Below, in pieces: positions 10,927 to 21,600 of a DNA stretch of 64,000 bases. The position numbers and the translations under genes were made by a program. The stretch comes from Eledone cirrhosa (lineage: Eukaryota; Mollusca; Cephalopoda; Octopoda; Eledonidae): contig OZ024740.1 in the NCBI GenBank assembly GCA_964016885.1, positions 295,036,097 through 295,100,096 of the forward strand, written 5' to 3'. Below the pieces are notes generated by a model, which saw nothing but the letters and a program-made list of their open reading frames with translations, was not told where the DNA came from and ran no database searches. Numbering within the stretch: the first letter of the stretch is position 1; the number at the start of each line of letters is the position of its first letter.

Positions 10927-13900
10927 ATGACCTCACTCAGAATAGGCAGCATAAATGCGCGTGGCTTGGGGTCGTCATGGAAGCAGGGCCACCTGCTCAA
11001 CGACCTCAGGTCACTAAACATAGATGTAGTGGCCATCAGCGAGACCAGAATCTCCGAAGCACAGGCTTTCGCACCGATCTTCGGCGGCTACGATGTGTAC
11101 GCATCTCCCAGCCGTCCGGGATCGGGGGGAGGAGTTGCTGTGCTTTTTCGGAGAGGTTTGGATCTTTCCATACGGGCCATCTTCCTGGACCCAGAAGGTA
11201 AGTTGGTGGTGCTGGACGTGACCAGCGGAGACGGGCAAGCTTTCAGGTTAGTGGCCGTCTATGCCCCTACAGGAGCAGGGCGGCCTGATTTCTTCCGACG
11301 TCTGGAGACCTTTCTTGGAACGTCCCGCTCTTTAGTGTTAGTGGGCGACTGGAACGGGATCTTAGATGCACGCTGGGATTGTGTGGGATTAGTGGATAGG
11401 GAAGGAGGGTGCAAGAGTCTCACCAACCTGCTCAGGGGTTTTGAACTGTCTGACAGGTACCGAATGGATTTCCCGAATGTACCAATGTGGACTTGGACAA
11501 ATCGCATAGGGTCATCCAGATCATATCTAGATAGAGTATTTTGTAGGGAAATAGATAGGTCTAGCATAGGCTGTCCACAATTCAAGATAGTCAGCTACAC
11601 GGACCACAAATTCGTGATCTGTGTGCTTGACTTAGATAAGCTTCATAGACGAGGACCCGGCTACTGGAAGCTAAACGCGTCCTTACCAGCGCGCAAGGTC
11701 TACAGAGACCGGATTAGCGAACTAGTTAAGCGGGCGTTGACGGGGGCCATCGTCAACAACAAGTGGTGGTTTGCTCTGAAAAGAGCAATTAGAATAGAGT
11801 CCATTAGGTTTAGTAGGACTTTAGCAATAGAGAAAAATAGAGCAGAGGGAGAATTAGTTAGAAAATTAGATGAGGCGCTTAGCAAAGGCATCGCGACCGA
11901 CGTACTTGCGGCGAAATTGGCCCTTGACCAATTCTTCAATGCAAAGCACGAAGGCTGCGTTGTCAGAGCTAGGGTGCGTGCTCTCAGACACGAGGGGACG
12001 AAAGCCGTTCAATGGGCCCGAGTGGCGGAGGCGCGTCGTGGCAACAAAGCCACGATCCGGTCTTTGGTGGACCACGACGGGCGCATGCTACTCGATCCCG
12101 GGCAAATGTGTGAAGCTTTTCAGAGACACTTCGCTCAACTGTTCGGGGGCAGTGGCGGGCCGGATCGAGGGATGGACTTTAGTGTCTACCTCGACGGACT
12201 GCCGCGGCTTTCGGCCACTGAGGCGGAGTGTTGCGAAAAGCCGATAACAACCGCTGAAGTACGGGATGCAATGACTAGTTGCACAAGGGGTAAATCGCCT
12301 GGTTTGGATGGTCTACCCTATGAACTTTACGTACAAATGCCAAACTTGTTCGGAGGCATCTTGGCGGACGTCTACTGCAACTGGCAACAGAACGGGAGAA
12401 TTCCCAGCTCTGTGAGCCGAGGAGCGGTGGCGCTGCTGAGAAAGGATCCGAACAAGGGGCATAACATAGATAATTTTAGGCCCATAACTCTGCTAAACAC
12501 AGAGTTCAAGATTTTGGCCAAGGTGCTAGCAAAGAGGTTGGCGCTTGTCGTTGGTGGTCTGGTGGGAGAGGCACAGACATGCGCCATTCCCGACAGATCC
12601 ATCCACGACAACCTCCACCTCATGCGATACATCGTAGAGAAGGTAGCTAGGGAACCTGGCACGGGTGGGTCTTTGATCAATTTAGATCAGTCGAAAGCAT
12701 TCGATAGGGTCGACCATCGTTACCTAGCGGCAGTCCTGAGGGCGGCTGGCTTTGGGCCTGTCTTCAGAGGTTGGATCGCTGCCATGCACAGCGACATCTG
12801 CTCTGTAGTGAGAGTGAACGGTCACCTTTCGGAACCGTTCAACATCATGCGCTCGGTCCGCCAAGGATGTCCCCTCTCGCCCCTATTGTACGTATTGACT
12901 CTCGAGCCATTACTGCACAAACTGGAGACGTTGAGGAGGGTCCCGCGCGAACTAGGATGCGGAAGATCCGTGTCAGCATATGCCGACGATGTCACCGTAG
13001 TGGTGTCGAACGCCAAACACATCGAGGCGATCGGCACTACATTAAGAGAATACGAAGCGGTGACAGGAGCAATGATCAACCAGGAAAAGTCAGTGGGCCT
13101 GCAGCTCGGCACCTGGAGAGGCAGGTCCATGCCGTCCAACAGCGTCGTCGGGCGCTGGACGGACGGACCGGTTAAATTGCTAGGGGTTTGGTTCGGTCCA
13201 GACCTCCAGACGGACAAAAACTGAGACGAGGTGACGAGCAGGGTGGCTTCTCTCACCCAGAAATGGGCCGAGAGGAAGCTATCCCTGAAAGGTCGAGCGG
13301 AGGTGGCGAATGCGTACATCGCATCCGTCATCTACTACCGCCTGACCGTCGTACCTTGTCCTAAGCCCCGCCTGACTGCGCTGTGGAAGGGACGCGCTCC
13401 GATGATCAGGCGGTCCATCTGCTGTCAACACCCGCTACGTGGAGGGCTGGGCATGCCGTGGCTGATGATGCGCAGACACGCGCTGAGGCTACGACATCTC
13501 CACCTCTTCCTCGACGGTGATCAGGTGTGGTCGCCGTTTGCTAGACACGTTTTTCCCCAGCTCGTCTCCTTGACGGAGCTGCAGTCCTGGGTCAAGCGAA
13601 GACCGAGAGGGAGCGCTTGGAGACTGGAATGTCTTCAGGCGCTCACAGCCCTCGACCAATCGGGCAATGTGATCAGTGGAAACTCCACCTTGGCGTTCTA
13701 TAGGGGATTAGTGGAGGGGAAGAGCGACGACGTACTTGGAGAAACTCTAGGCGTCGACGAAAATCAACTAGCCAATCTCTTCGGAAGGACTTTCGGGCCG
13801 GGGCCTATGGACAACTTCCAGAAATCCCTGGCCTGGCAGTGCTACCGAGGAGCTTTGCCAGTTCGGGATAAACTCTACAGGCATGGAGGTGCCGTCAGCT

Positions 13901-14322
13901 GGGCATGTCCGAGATGCGCGCAGGGCGACGAAACCGTCCTGCACGCACTCGTCCAGTGTCCGAGCATTGCTGACTTGTGGGTTTATGTCGAACACCTGCT
14001 GTCACGTGTAGGACGGATCCAGCTATCAGCTGAGTCCATCGTGAGGATTGCCCCGCCCCCTTCCTTTAGCCGGGAAGGGCTGGTAGTTTTTATCTGTCTG
14101 GTGGCCATGGCGAAAGAGATAGTATGGTGGACACGTTTGAAAGGGCTGAAGACGAGCACTTACCTCTTCGGTGATGCCCTGATTAACTTTTTCAAATTTC
14201 ATTTGAAAAGGAAAATCAGGGTAGAGAGGGAAGTGCTCTCTTCCCAGCATTTTGTTGAAAGATGGGTGAGAGAAGCAAGTATGGCCCGAATGAATGGGCC
14301 TTCTCTGAGTATGTGTCTGTAA
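10927..14322 (+). pseudogene. Copy B ORF2: endonuclease-RT polyprotein with one stop
   Basis: About 1,131 codons. The N-terminal apurinic-type endonuclease shows INARGL, ISETRIS, LVGDWNGILD (about residue 140), SRSYLDRVF and YTDHKFV. The RT follows with KSPGLDGLPYELY, FRPITLLNTEFKILAK, motif A LINLDQSKAFDRVDH (about 583), motif B RQGCPLSPLLYVL, motif C YADD (about 685) and KLLGVWFG. The end has CPRCAQGDETVLHALVQC (CX2CX7HX4C, about 994-1011) and VWWTRLKGLKT. A TGA at 13222 replaces the Trp codon of copy A (KN[W]DEV). An in-frame 24-bp deletion near 13380 removes ERLLFRFL. Apart from these, the catalytic residues are present. Confidence 0.88.
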
Positions 14323-14565
14323 ATTAAAGGTGGAAAACTGAGAGAGGGCACTTGCCCTGGTGGTCAGGTCCACTGTGGTCTTTTAATGGGCTTTCTCCAC
14401 AAATGTCCCTCGGAAGTCTCCCCCCTATTGGGGAATTTTTTCTTTGCTATTTTATTTCAACCTCTGTTTTTTTACACGCAGAAATGCCCATTTGTACCGT
14501 CCTGTATTGTCCTGTACTGTCCTTAATGTCTACTTTATGTGAACCCTTGTGGTTAATAATGAAAA

Positions 14566-14612
<47 letters not shown>

Positions 14613-14842
14613 GGACGGTGAATTGGCAGAATCGATAGAGCGACGGACAATATGTTTCACAACTTAAAGTTACGGCTCTTTGCGTTCTGAGTTCAAATCC
14701 TGCCGAGGTTAGCTTTGCCTTTAATTCTTTTGGGGTCGATAAAATAAAGCACCAGTATTACACTGGGGTCGATTTAATCGACCCCCCCCCCCATTAATTG
14801 CTGGCCTTGTGCCTATAGTAGAAATCATTATTATTATTATTT
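14613..14842 (+). repeat. tRNA-derived SINE following copy B
   Basis: It has the family's A-box-like head (ttggcagaatcgatagag), B box (gagttcaaatcctgccgag), body with 'agcaccagtattacactgg' and a 'gtcgatttaatcgac' stem, and tail 'ctggccttgtgcc' plus ATT. It begins at the end of the ATT repeat of copy B. Confidence 0.88.
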
Positions 14843-14876
14843 CCTACTGCTACTGCTGTTGTTGCTGTTGCTTTTA

Positions 14877-15075
14877 TTGGTGGATTGGTTAAATCGTTAA
14901 AGCGTCAAACAAACACTTTGCGGTGTTTGTTCCGACTCTTTTACGTTCTGAGTTCAAATCCCACCGAGGTTAGCTTTGCCTTTAATCTTTACGGGGTCGA
15001 TAAAATAAAGTACCAGTATTGCACTGGGATAATTGCTGGCCTTGTGCCCAAAATAGAAACAATTATTACTATTGT
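14877..15075 (+). repeat. tRNA-derived SINE, variant head
   Basis: The head differs from the main family (ggttaaatcgttaaagcg), while the B box, the 'ggggtcgataaaataaag' body and the 'ctggccttgtgcc' tail are conserved. It lies about 35 bp downstream of the previous SINE in the same orientation. Confidence 0.82.
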
Positions 15076-15163
15076 CACTATTGATATTTTTTCTTATAAT
15101 ACTGTTTCAAAAACTTTTGTTTGCCAAGCACACACATATATATATATATACATAAAATATATT

Positions 15164-15395
15164 AAACTTAAGTCAAAATCTCAATTTGGCGGGATATAAG
15201 CTAGATTGGCTAAATAAGTCGGTTTTACTTTCCCAACCATGCTTTCTGGAACTCAAGAAACAACATTACTCATTCCAAGACATTGGAATAACTAATATTG
15301 GAATAATTTCAATTTTTTCCTCAGGAGGAGAATTCTTACTTAGGAATAAGGGGACAGGTTGAATATATATCATACATATCACGCCGTTACCATTA
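15164..15395 (+). repeat. Left arm of a large inverted repeat
   Basis: This stretch (with 'tctcaatttggcgggatata' and 'gacattggaataac') recurs as its reverse complement at about 16800-17015. A SINE (15403-15592), a 70-bp repeat and a Helitron lie between the arms. No frame or TSD identifies the carrier element. Confidence 0.8.
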
Positions 15396-15402
15396 TTGTT
15401 GT

Positions 15403-15592
15403 TGATTGGCAGTCTCGGTAGAGGGTCGGACGCCATGCATTGCAGCAGAGTTACGTCCCTTTACGGACTGAGTTCAAATCCCACCGAGGTTAACTTTGCC
15501 TTTCATCCTTACAGGGTCGATAAAATAAAGTACCAGTAATGTACTGGTTATTTGCTGGCCTTGTGCCAAAAGTAGAAACGATTATTGTTAAG
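15403..15592 (+). repeat. tRNA-derived SINE
   Basis: A standard family member: 'ttggcagtctcggtagaggg' head, B box 'gagttcaaatcccaccgag', and tail 'ctggccttgtgcc...tagaaacgattattgtt'. It is inserted next to the left inverted-repeat arm. Confidence 0.9.
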
Positions 15593-15665
15593 ATAATTTA
15601 GTCGATTTTGGCTGCTATTTCCAACGTCAATATAAGCCCGTCGTATTGTCCTAATATATTAAGTG

Positions 15666-15736
15666 GGATATATTCATATAGTAATTCAGCGAAGCAACAC
15701 GTTGTTCACCATGAGGTCTACTAACGGTACGGTATA
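15666..15736 (+). repeat. Tandem repeat unit split by a Helitron (left unit)
   Basis: The sequence 'gatatattcatatagtaa...caccatgaggtct' matches 16744-16830 in direct orientation. The Helitron at 15737-16742 lies exactly between the two units, so it appears to have inserted into, or next to, a tandem array. Confidence 0.7.
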
Positions 15737-16742
15737 TCTGTATATATATAAAATTAAGTATGTGTGTGTGTGTCTGTGTATTACCTATAGGGGCCTACAT
15801 CTTACGACCGATTTTCATGAAACTTTACAGGCTCATAGATTAGTCATCGTGGAGTGTTTTCTATATATCAGTGTATCGTTTTTTTTTTTTTATTCCGGGG
15901 TCATTCTGCAGATACAAATCGATAGGTGGGAGGGGGTCACCTTTTTTAGGTATCGAAAAATAAGATTTTTGGCTCTAGCTCCCACATTTTGCCACCGATT
16001 TCGTTCAAATTTTAAAGCAAAATAGAATTTATCATTGCACATCCTGTAATACCTTTATATTTTGCATTTGTTGTTCAGGGACGCGTGGCAGCCGCTTAAA
16101 TATTCAAAAATACCACTTTTAGACTCAAATTTCCACTTTTTCGGCTCTAGCTCCCAGAATTTTCAACCTACTTTGTTCAAACTTTACACTCCGCTAGATC
16201 TGATTGTTTCACGTCTTAAAGTGGCTTTAGATTTTGGATTCTTTTGTTCAGCAACGGCGTGGCAGCCGCTTAAATATTCGAAAATACCACCTTTTCTCTC
16301 AAATTTCCGCCTTTTCAGCTCTAGCTCCCACATTTTTCAACTGATTTCGTTCAAATTCGAAACTTCGGCTCCACCTCACACATAAATCAATTTATTTGGT
16401 TCAACTTTTATACTACGATAGAACCTATTATAGATGGTCAAAGGCAAAACCATGACCACTGACGTCGTCTGAGCTTTTAGTTGTGTATTTGAGAATTCAT
16501 CGGTTTCCAATTAAGTAGAGTGAGGAAATTTGGCTTCGTGTTTGAGGTCATTACCTCCCTCCCCCAGCATGCCCCTTCGTCAGTCACCCGCGTTTCTCAG
16601 TGATAGAAGTCATCACCACCCCCTAGCATGGCCTGTGTGTGGCCATAGATGAGTCATCGAGAAGCAGTCGCTAAGATCAACACCTTTTCATCAAAGCAGA
16701 TATTATTTTACCTACCCAGGCAACGCTGGGTACTGCTGCTAG
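15737..16742 (+). mobile_element. Non-autonomous Helitron
   Basis: It begins with TC (15737) followed by the family-typical 'aaaattaagtatgtgtgtgt' and 'cctataggggcctacatc'. It ends with a 3' hairpin (acccaggcaacgctgggt) and CTAG (16739-16742), lying between host A and T as rolling-circle Helitrons do, with no target-site duplication. It has no Rep/helicase gene. Inside are three imperfect repeats around 'gtggcagccgcttaaatatt' and 'ctctagctcccac' (near 15970, 16085 and 16258). Open frames at 15663-16385 have no similarity to known domains and look accidental. Confidence 0.85.
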
Positions 16743-16743
16743 T

Positions 16744-17015
16744 ATGATATATATTCATATAGTAAATCGATGATACAACACCCTGATCACCATGTGGTCT
16801 AGCAACGAAATGTTATGTATGATATATTTTTAACATGTCGTCTTATTCCTAAGACAAATTCTTCCAATATTGGTTATTCCAATGTCTTGGTATGATTGAT
16901 GTTCTTTCTTGAGTTTCAGAAACCATGGTCGAGGAAATGTATAAGTGAAACTGACTTATTTTAACCGATCTAGCTTATATCCCGCCAAATTGAGATTTTC
17001 GCTTAAGTTAAACTA
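16744..17015 (-). repeat. Right direct unit and right inverted-repeat arm
   Basis: 16744-16830 repeats the unit at 15666-15736. About 16800-17015 is the reverse complement of 15164-15395 (shared 'tatatcccgccaaattgaga' on this strand). Together with the left arm it forms a structure of about 1.85 kb with inverted ends. Confidence 0.75.
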
Positions 17016-17209
17016 TTTTATTACTTCTCTTGGTAGATAATTTATCAATATATTTTATCCTTTCATTGAGATGTTTATGTACTAGAGACAATTAACTTTA
17101 TAAAGTTATAAATTAATATATATATATATATATATACAAATGAATATATGAGAGGGATGAACACCGATACAAGTATACATGTGTTCGAATTGCAAAAGAA
17201 CAAGTTAGC

Positions 17210-17622
17210 TAGGTTGAAAAATACTAATTTAAAATAATATGGTTTGTCTATCTCGATTTAAAGTAATAAACCAATAAAAATAACAAACCTATATTGGCAA
17301 TGGCCGTGATACCCGGACAGATTCTAAATCTCTTTCGCAACAATTATTAAGTGAAAGTCACTATCCCTGTGCTCTTCTGCGGGTATCCAAGAAATTCGTA
17401 CCTTTCACTTCAAAATACTTAAGAAGACTGAGAAATATGTGTTGTTGAACGCACATGTCATGCACATGTTGCGAAACAGATTTAGAATCTGTCCGGGTAT
17501 CACGGCCATTGCCAATATAGGTTTGTTATTTTGAAAAATACTAATTTAAAATAATATGGTTTGTCTGTCTCGATTTAAAGTAATAAATCAATAAAAATAA
17601 CAAACCTATATTGGCAATGGCT
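17210..17622. repeat. Fold-back element with flanking direct repeats
   Basis: A perfect or near-perfect inverted repeat of about 55 bp (17277-17332 and 17475-17532, containing 'acggacagattctaaatct'-like ends) encloses about 140 bp. A direct repeat of about 92 bp (17210-17303 and 17531-17621, 'taatttaaaataatatggtt') overlaps its outer edges. It could be a MITE or the footprint of a fold-back replication event. No coding region is seen. Confidence 0.7.
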
Positions 17623-17756
17623 CCATACGTAGAGCTAATTTTAGTCCCATAAAACCGGCTGCTATTTTTAGCGGCCCGAGTATGAGACGAGTTAGGCGCT
17701 GTGACATGTGCGTTCAACAACATTTCGAGACTATTTCGAGTTTATAACTCAATATA

Positions 17757-17795
<39 letters not shown>

Positions 17796-17796
<1 letters not shown>

Positions 17797-18099
17797 TAGA
17801 CTACCCATGACCCGTTGGGTCACGTTCACTTAGAAATAATTTTTAAATAATTAAAATAATTAAAATATATTAAAATATAACCACTATCTCTTTCTCTCTA
17901 TCTTTCTCTCTCTCTATTTATGAAGGTACCCGGAAAAACCCCGTATCTCGGGAACCCGTGCTCCAATTTATGCGGAACTTGTTTTATTCCATTTTTATTC
18001 CCATTTGAGGGTCAACTTCCTTTCAAAGTATTTTCCCATTATGCGCCCCTTTGGCTGTATTACATTACAGACACGCAAGCAAGCAATCACAGAGTTTGA
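17796..18099 (-). mobile_element. Possible short Helitron
   Basis: On the minus strand the sequence ends with a hairpin (gacccaacgggtc), a short spacer and CTAGT, as Helitron 3' ends do. It may begin with TC near 18099 (tcaaactctgtgattg). The base before TC is C rather than the expected A, so the 5' end is uncertain. (TA)n lies on both sides. No gene is present. Confidence 0.45.
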
Positions 18100-18100
18100 G

Positions 18101-18140
<40 letters not shown>

Positions 18141-18211
18141 AAAAAGAGATGAAATCGAAAATGCAACTGGAGTCTTATTTAAAAAAAATATATATATATA
18201 TTTATTTGGTT

Positions 18212-18250
18212 CCTTTACCGGTTTCGCAGTTCTTCTGCTTTTCAAAAGGT
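18212..18250 (-). ncRNA. Hammerhead-like fold in left Penelope arm (degenerate core)
   Basis: On the minus strand: stem I CCTT/AAGG, seven-base core TTGAAAA in place of CTGANGA, stem II GCAG/CTGC, then GAAA, stem III ACC/GGT and a GTA cleavage-type triplet. The pairing of all three stems fits a type I hammerhead. The core has C3 to T and G8 to A changes, so activity is unlikely. The same sequence occurs in the right arm. Confidence 0.5.
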
Positions 18251-18439
18251 GAGTTGAGATGGAGGGTCTGTGGTTTTTCTCACATCTGGTTGGTCTCTGA
18301 ATGTTACTTGTTTTATATGGAAAAAGTGGCTCGAAATGCCAGGTTTTTCGAGAAGTAATTTGATTGGTTTGTCAATAATTATAATAAATTTCGCGCCAGT
18401 TCGCACAACAAATAACAAAAAAAGTAACAAAACATCCAA

Positions 18440-18840
18440 CATACCCCCAGAAAAACTATAACGATAATCCCAGAAACCATAGACAAAACTATAATCCTAC
18501 TAACAAAAACCAAAGATCCCCGAACACAAGGCAGGACCTGATCCGCAGATCACAACTCACACAAAACCTATTCCAAAACCGTAGACCCCTGCCCACACAG
18601 AGCCTGTTCCCAAACCGTAGATCCCAACCCACACAAAGGAACAAAATCTACAACCCGGACTATCAACAAACCGAACCTCAATACGTCCGAAACTTCTATA
18701 CAAGACCACACAACAACAGGGGAAATACCATTAGATATAATAATACCATTGAAAAAACATTCCAGATAAATCATTTTTTAGACCAACGCTACAGGACTCA
18801 CGACACCCGGTGGCACAAACCGATTTTGAAAAACCGAAAA
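18440..18840 (+). pseudogene. Penelope N-terminal reading segment
   Basis: An open segment rich in Asn, Pro, Gln and Arg (NYNDNPRNHRQNYNP ... YRTHDTRWHKPIL) runs up to the TAA after KNRK near 18842. It is in a different frame from the RT segment. DTRWHKP fits the region just before the RT domain in Penelope proteins, so a frameshift around 18815-18840 probably separates two halves of one protein. No enzymatic domain is expected here. Confidence 0.55.
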
Positions 18841-20549
18841 TAATTAACCTTTCAAATACAAACCTCTCAGCCCAACAAGTAAAAATTCTCTCCAAAGGAC
18901 TGAAATTAACACCAACACCACAATACTCTAACCCCAATGAGATAAATGACGATATCTCACACTTCTGTAGAAAATTACGTCTCACAGAGGAATTCTTTGA
19001 CAAGGAGAATAACGACGAATCAATTGTACGGAATAAAAGCAGCTACAACCCAACAAAAGGTAGAAACAGAGTTCTGGACAAATTTTGTGATCACATAGCT
19101 ACCTTCCCATACCATGAACTACTGCAACCTAAACCCAAACCCAACACGAGTCGAAGGGAATGGGAGATTATCCATGAACTAAAAAACAATACGGACATTA
19201 TAATTAAGGAAGCGGTCAAGGGAAGTACTGTTGTCATTATGGAGGCTGAAAAATATAAAAATTCTATGTTCTCTCTCTTACAAAATACTAATTACTATGA
19301 AAGAGTAAAAAACTACCAGCAATCAAAAATAATGACCAAATTAAACACACTGATTTATCGATACCAGGAAGACCTAACTAAAAAGGAACGCGATTATTTA
19401 ACACATTTTGAATACAAAACCAGCAACCTTTACGGACTTCCGAAGATCTACAAGTGTAAAATAATCAACGATGCCTGTAAACAATCCACCTCAGCCTGCG
19501 TGAACACACAATACCCCACATACCTTAAATTAAGACCAATTGTAGCGGGCCCACAATGTGAAACACACAGACTGAGCAACTTTATAGACATACTACTGAA
19601 GCCAATACTGAAACACATACCAAGCCTTGTAAGAGACGATCTGGACCTCTTAAATCACCTCCCCAAACATGTCAACAACGACACTATTATTGTGTCTTTC
19701 GATGTAGTGAATCTCTACACAACGATCCCACACCAATACGGACTAGAAGCAATAGGATTCTGGCTAGAGAAATATCCCAATGAGATACCTGACAGAATAG
19801 AAAAAAGCTTCATCACCGAGGGATTAAAATTCATCTTACAGAACAACTTTTTTGATTTCGATGGCAATACTTACAAGCAAATATCAGGGACTGCGATGGG
19901 TACAAAAGCCGCTCCAACTTATGCCAACTTAGTCATGGCATACTTAGAAGTCCAGATATATGAACAGTCCAAATCAAAATACGGATTGAACTTCCACAAA
20001 TATTTATCAGAGAATTGGAAACGCTACTTGGATGATTGCCTCATTCTTTGGTCCCACACACTCGACCAACTGAAGGATTTCAAAAACTTAATAAACGGCA
20101 TCAATAACCACATCCAATTCACAATGGAATACAGCCACGATCAACTCCCATTTCTGGACATCTTAATCTTAAAAAAAGACACAAATATCGAAACTGACAT
20201 ACACTACAAACCAACAGATTCCAAACAATATCTGCTATTCACCTCCAACCATCCAAAGCACACGAAGACGAACATTCCTTTTAACCTAGCAAGAAGAATT
20301 TGCACAATTGTCTCCAATTATGAAACGCGAAATAAAAGACTTCAAGAATTAAAGGAAATTCTACTCGAGAGAGAGTACCCACTATTACTAATAAATAATG
20401 GAATAGAAAGGGCTAAAGCAATAGGCATTGATGAATTACGGAAACAGAAACAAATTCAAGGTAGTCCAATATTCTATCATATATCTCAACACACAACCCA
20501 AGAAATGCGGAAGCTTACAACACTATTCACAAGAACATCCCACTACTAA
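18810..20549 (+). pseudogene. Penelope-like reverse transcriptase
   Basis: This frame of 579 codons has no ATG at its start (GTG at 18810; the frame is open from 18753), because it is the middle of a longer protein. RT motifs: SFDVVNLYTTIPH (A), GTAMGTKAAPTYANLVMAYLE (B), RYLDDCLILW (C, Asp pair at about residues 408-409), LPFLDILI, and HYKPTDSKQYL followed by SNHPKHTKTNIPF, all characteristic of Penelope RTs and related to telomerase RT. It would copy element RNA at a nicked or exposed DNA end. The stop at 20547 results from a frameshift; the continuation is the endonuclease frame 15 bp downstream. Confidence 0.88.
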
Positions 20550-20563
20550 AACAAAACCCAAGA

Positions 20564-21079
20564 ATGAAAAAAGCCCTTGAAACACACAAAATAATCAAAA
20601 GCAAAAGACAACCAAAATCACTGAAAACATTACTCACCAATGCCAAATTACCTACCACAAACCCACAACCAAGTATCAAAAAATGTGGTCGCTCTAATTG
20701 TGGAACCTGCACTCACCTCATTGAAGGCAACACGTATACATTTAAATCAGGACAAAATTTTACTGTAAAAAATCACTTCACTTGCTCATCAAAAAATCTA
20801 ATTTATGCCATTAAATGTAAAGGATGCAATGAAGATTATATAGGACAAACTAAACTCACACTCAGAAACAGAATGACAGTTTATCGCCAACAATTACGAG
20901 ATCCAACCACGAGACAGATACCACTAAGTGCACATCTAGACATTTGCGCAAGTAATAAGACACCCAAATTCCAAGTCTTCCCATTTTACCTGTGCGCTAA
21001 CAATACAACAGAACAAATACGAATAAATAAGGAAAATATGTTTATTCAAAAATATAGACCAGCATTAAATATGGTTTAA
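20564..21079 (+). pseudogene. Penelope GIY-YIG endonuclease domain
   Basis: This is the C-terminal part of the Penelope protein in the frame following a frameshift near 20525; upstream in this frame NIPLLKQNPRMKKAL links to the RT end. It has the zinc-binding pattern CGRSNCGTC (residues 41-49) and HFTC. The GIY-YIG core follows: LIYAIKCKGC (79-88), YIGQT (92-96), with Arg in LRNRM. GLN/ENMFIQKYRP near the end fits the distal Glu/Asn motif. It would cut target DNA to prime reverse transcription. The ORF ends at 21079. Confidence 0.85.
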
Positions 21080-21094
21080 TATACATTATGTCAA

Positions 21095-21600
21095 CACCAT
21101 AATATGACATACACACACACACATAACACCTTCTACTTTAGAAAATAAAACCCGAACTAAATAAACCTTAACATACGTTTGCACTGACAATACAACAGAA
21201 CAAATACGAATAAGTAAGGAAAATATGTTCATTCAAAAATATTCCTACTAAAGGAATCATTTTCCTACACACACACACACACACACAATATATATATATA
21301 TTCTCTTCATCTTAACATGATAACCATACTCCCACACACATAACACCCATACACACACATAACAACCCCCCACACCCACATCTCCCTCCCCCATTTCTAC
21401 TAATAGAACCACTTTCCTACACACATATATACACACACAAAATATATATTCTCTCCATCTTAACATACTCGCACACACACACATAACACCCATATACACA
21501 CACACACAACTCCCTCCCCCATTTCTACTAATAGAATCATCTTCCAATACACACATACACACACACACACACACACACAAGCACACAAATAAACATACAT
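21095..21600. repeat. CA-rich microsatellite region in Penelope 3' part
   Basis: Several (CA)n runs alternate with units such as 'tctactaatagaa(c/t)cat' and 'ctccctcccccatttctact', each seen two or three times, giving a degenerate minisatellite. A 55-bp piece of the end of the endonuclease ORF (caatacaacagaacaaatac) recurs at 21189-21243. Confidence 0.8.

Larger units (their letters stand above)
8756..14612 (+). mobile_element. Tx1/L1-like LINE, copy B (full length, inactive)
   Basis: This is the most complete element of the window. It has a 5' UTR (8756-8962), ORF1 (8963-10883), a gap of about 43 bp, ORF2 (10927-14322), a 3' UTR with 'cccctattggggaattttt', and an end at 'ggttaataatgaaaac' followed by (ATT)n to 14612. 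Both outer boundaries are ATT repeats. ORF1 has three frameshifts, while ORF2 has only one stop and one in-frame deletion. The A/B pair differs by scattered substitutions, with no shared inactivating change in ORF2. This suggests two separately derived insertions of a recently active family. Confidence 0.88.

Noticed and set aside
16062..16385. 107-codon frame inside the Helitron
   Set aside because: It reads through imperfect internal repeats and shows no Rep, helicase or other domain.
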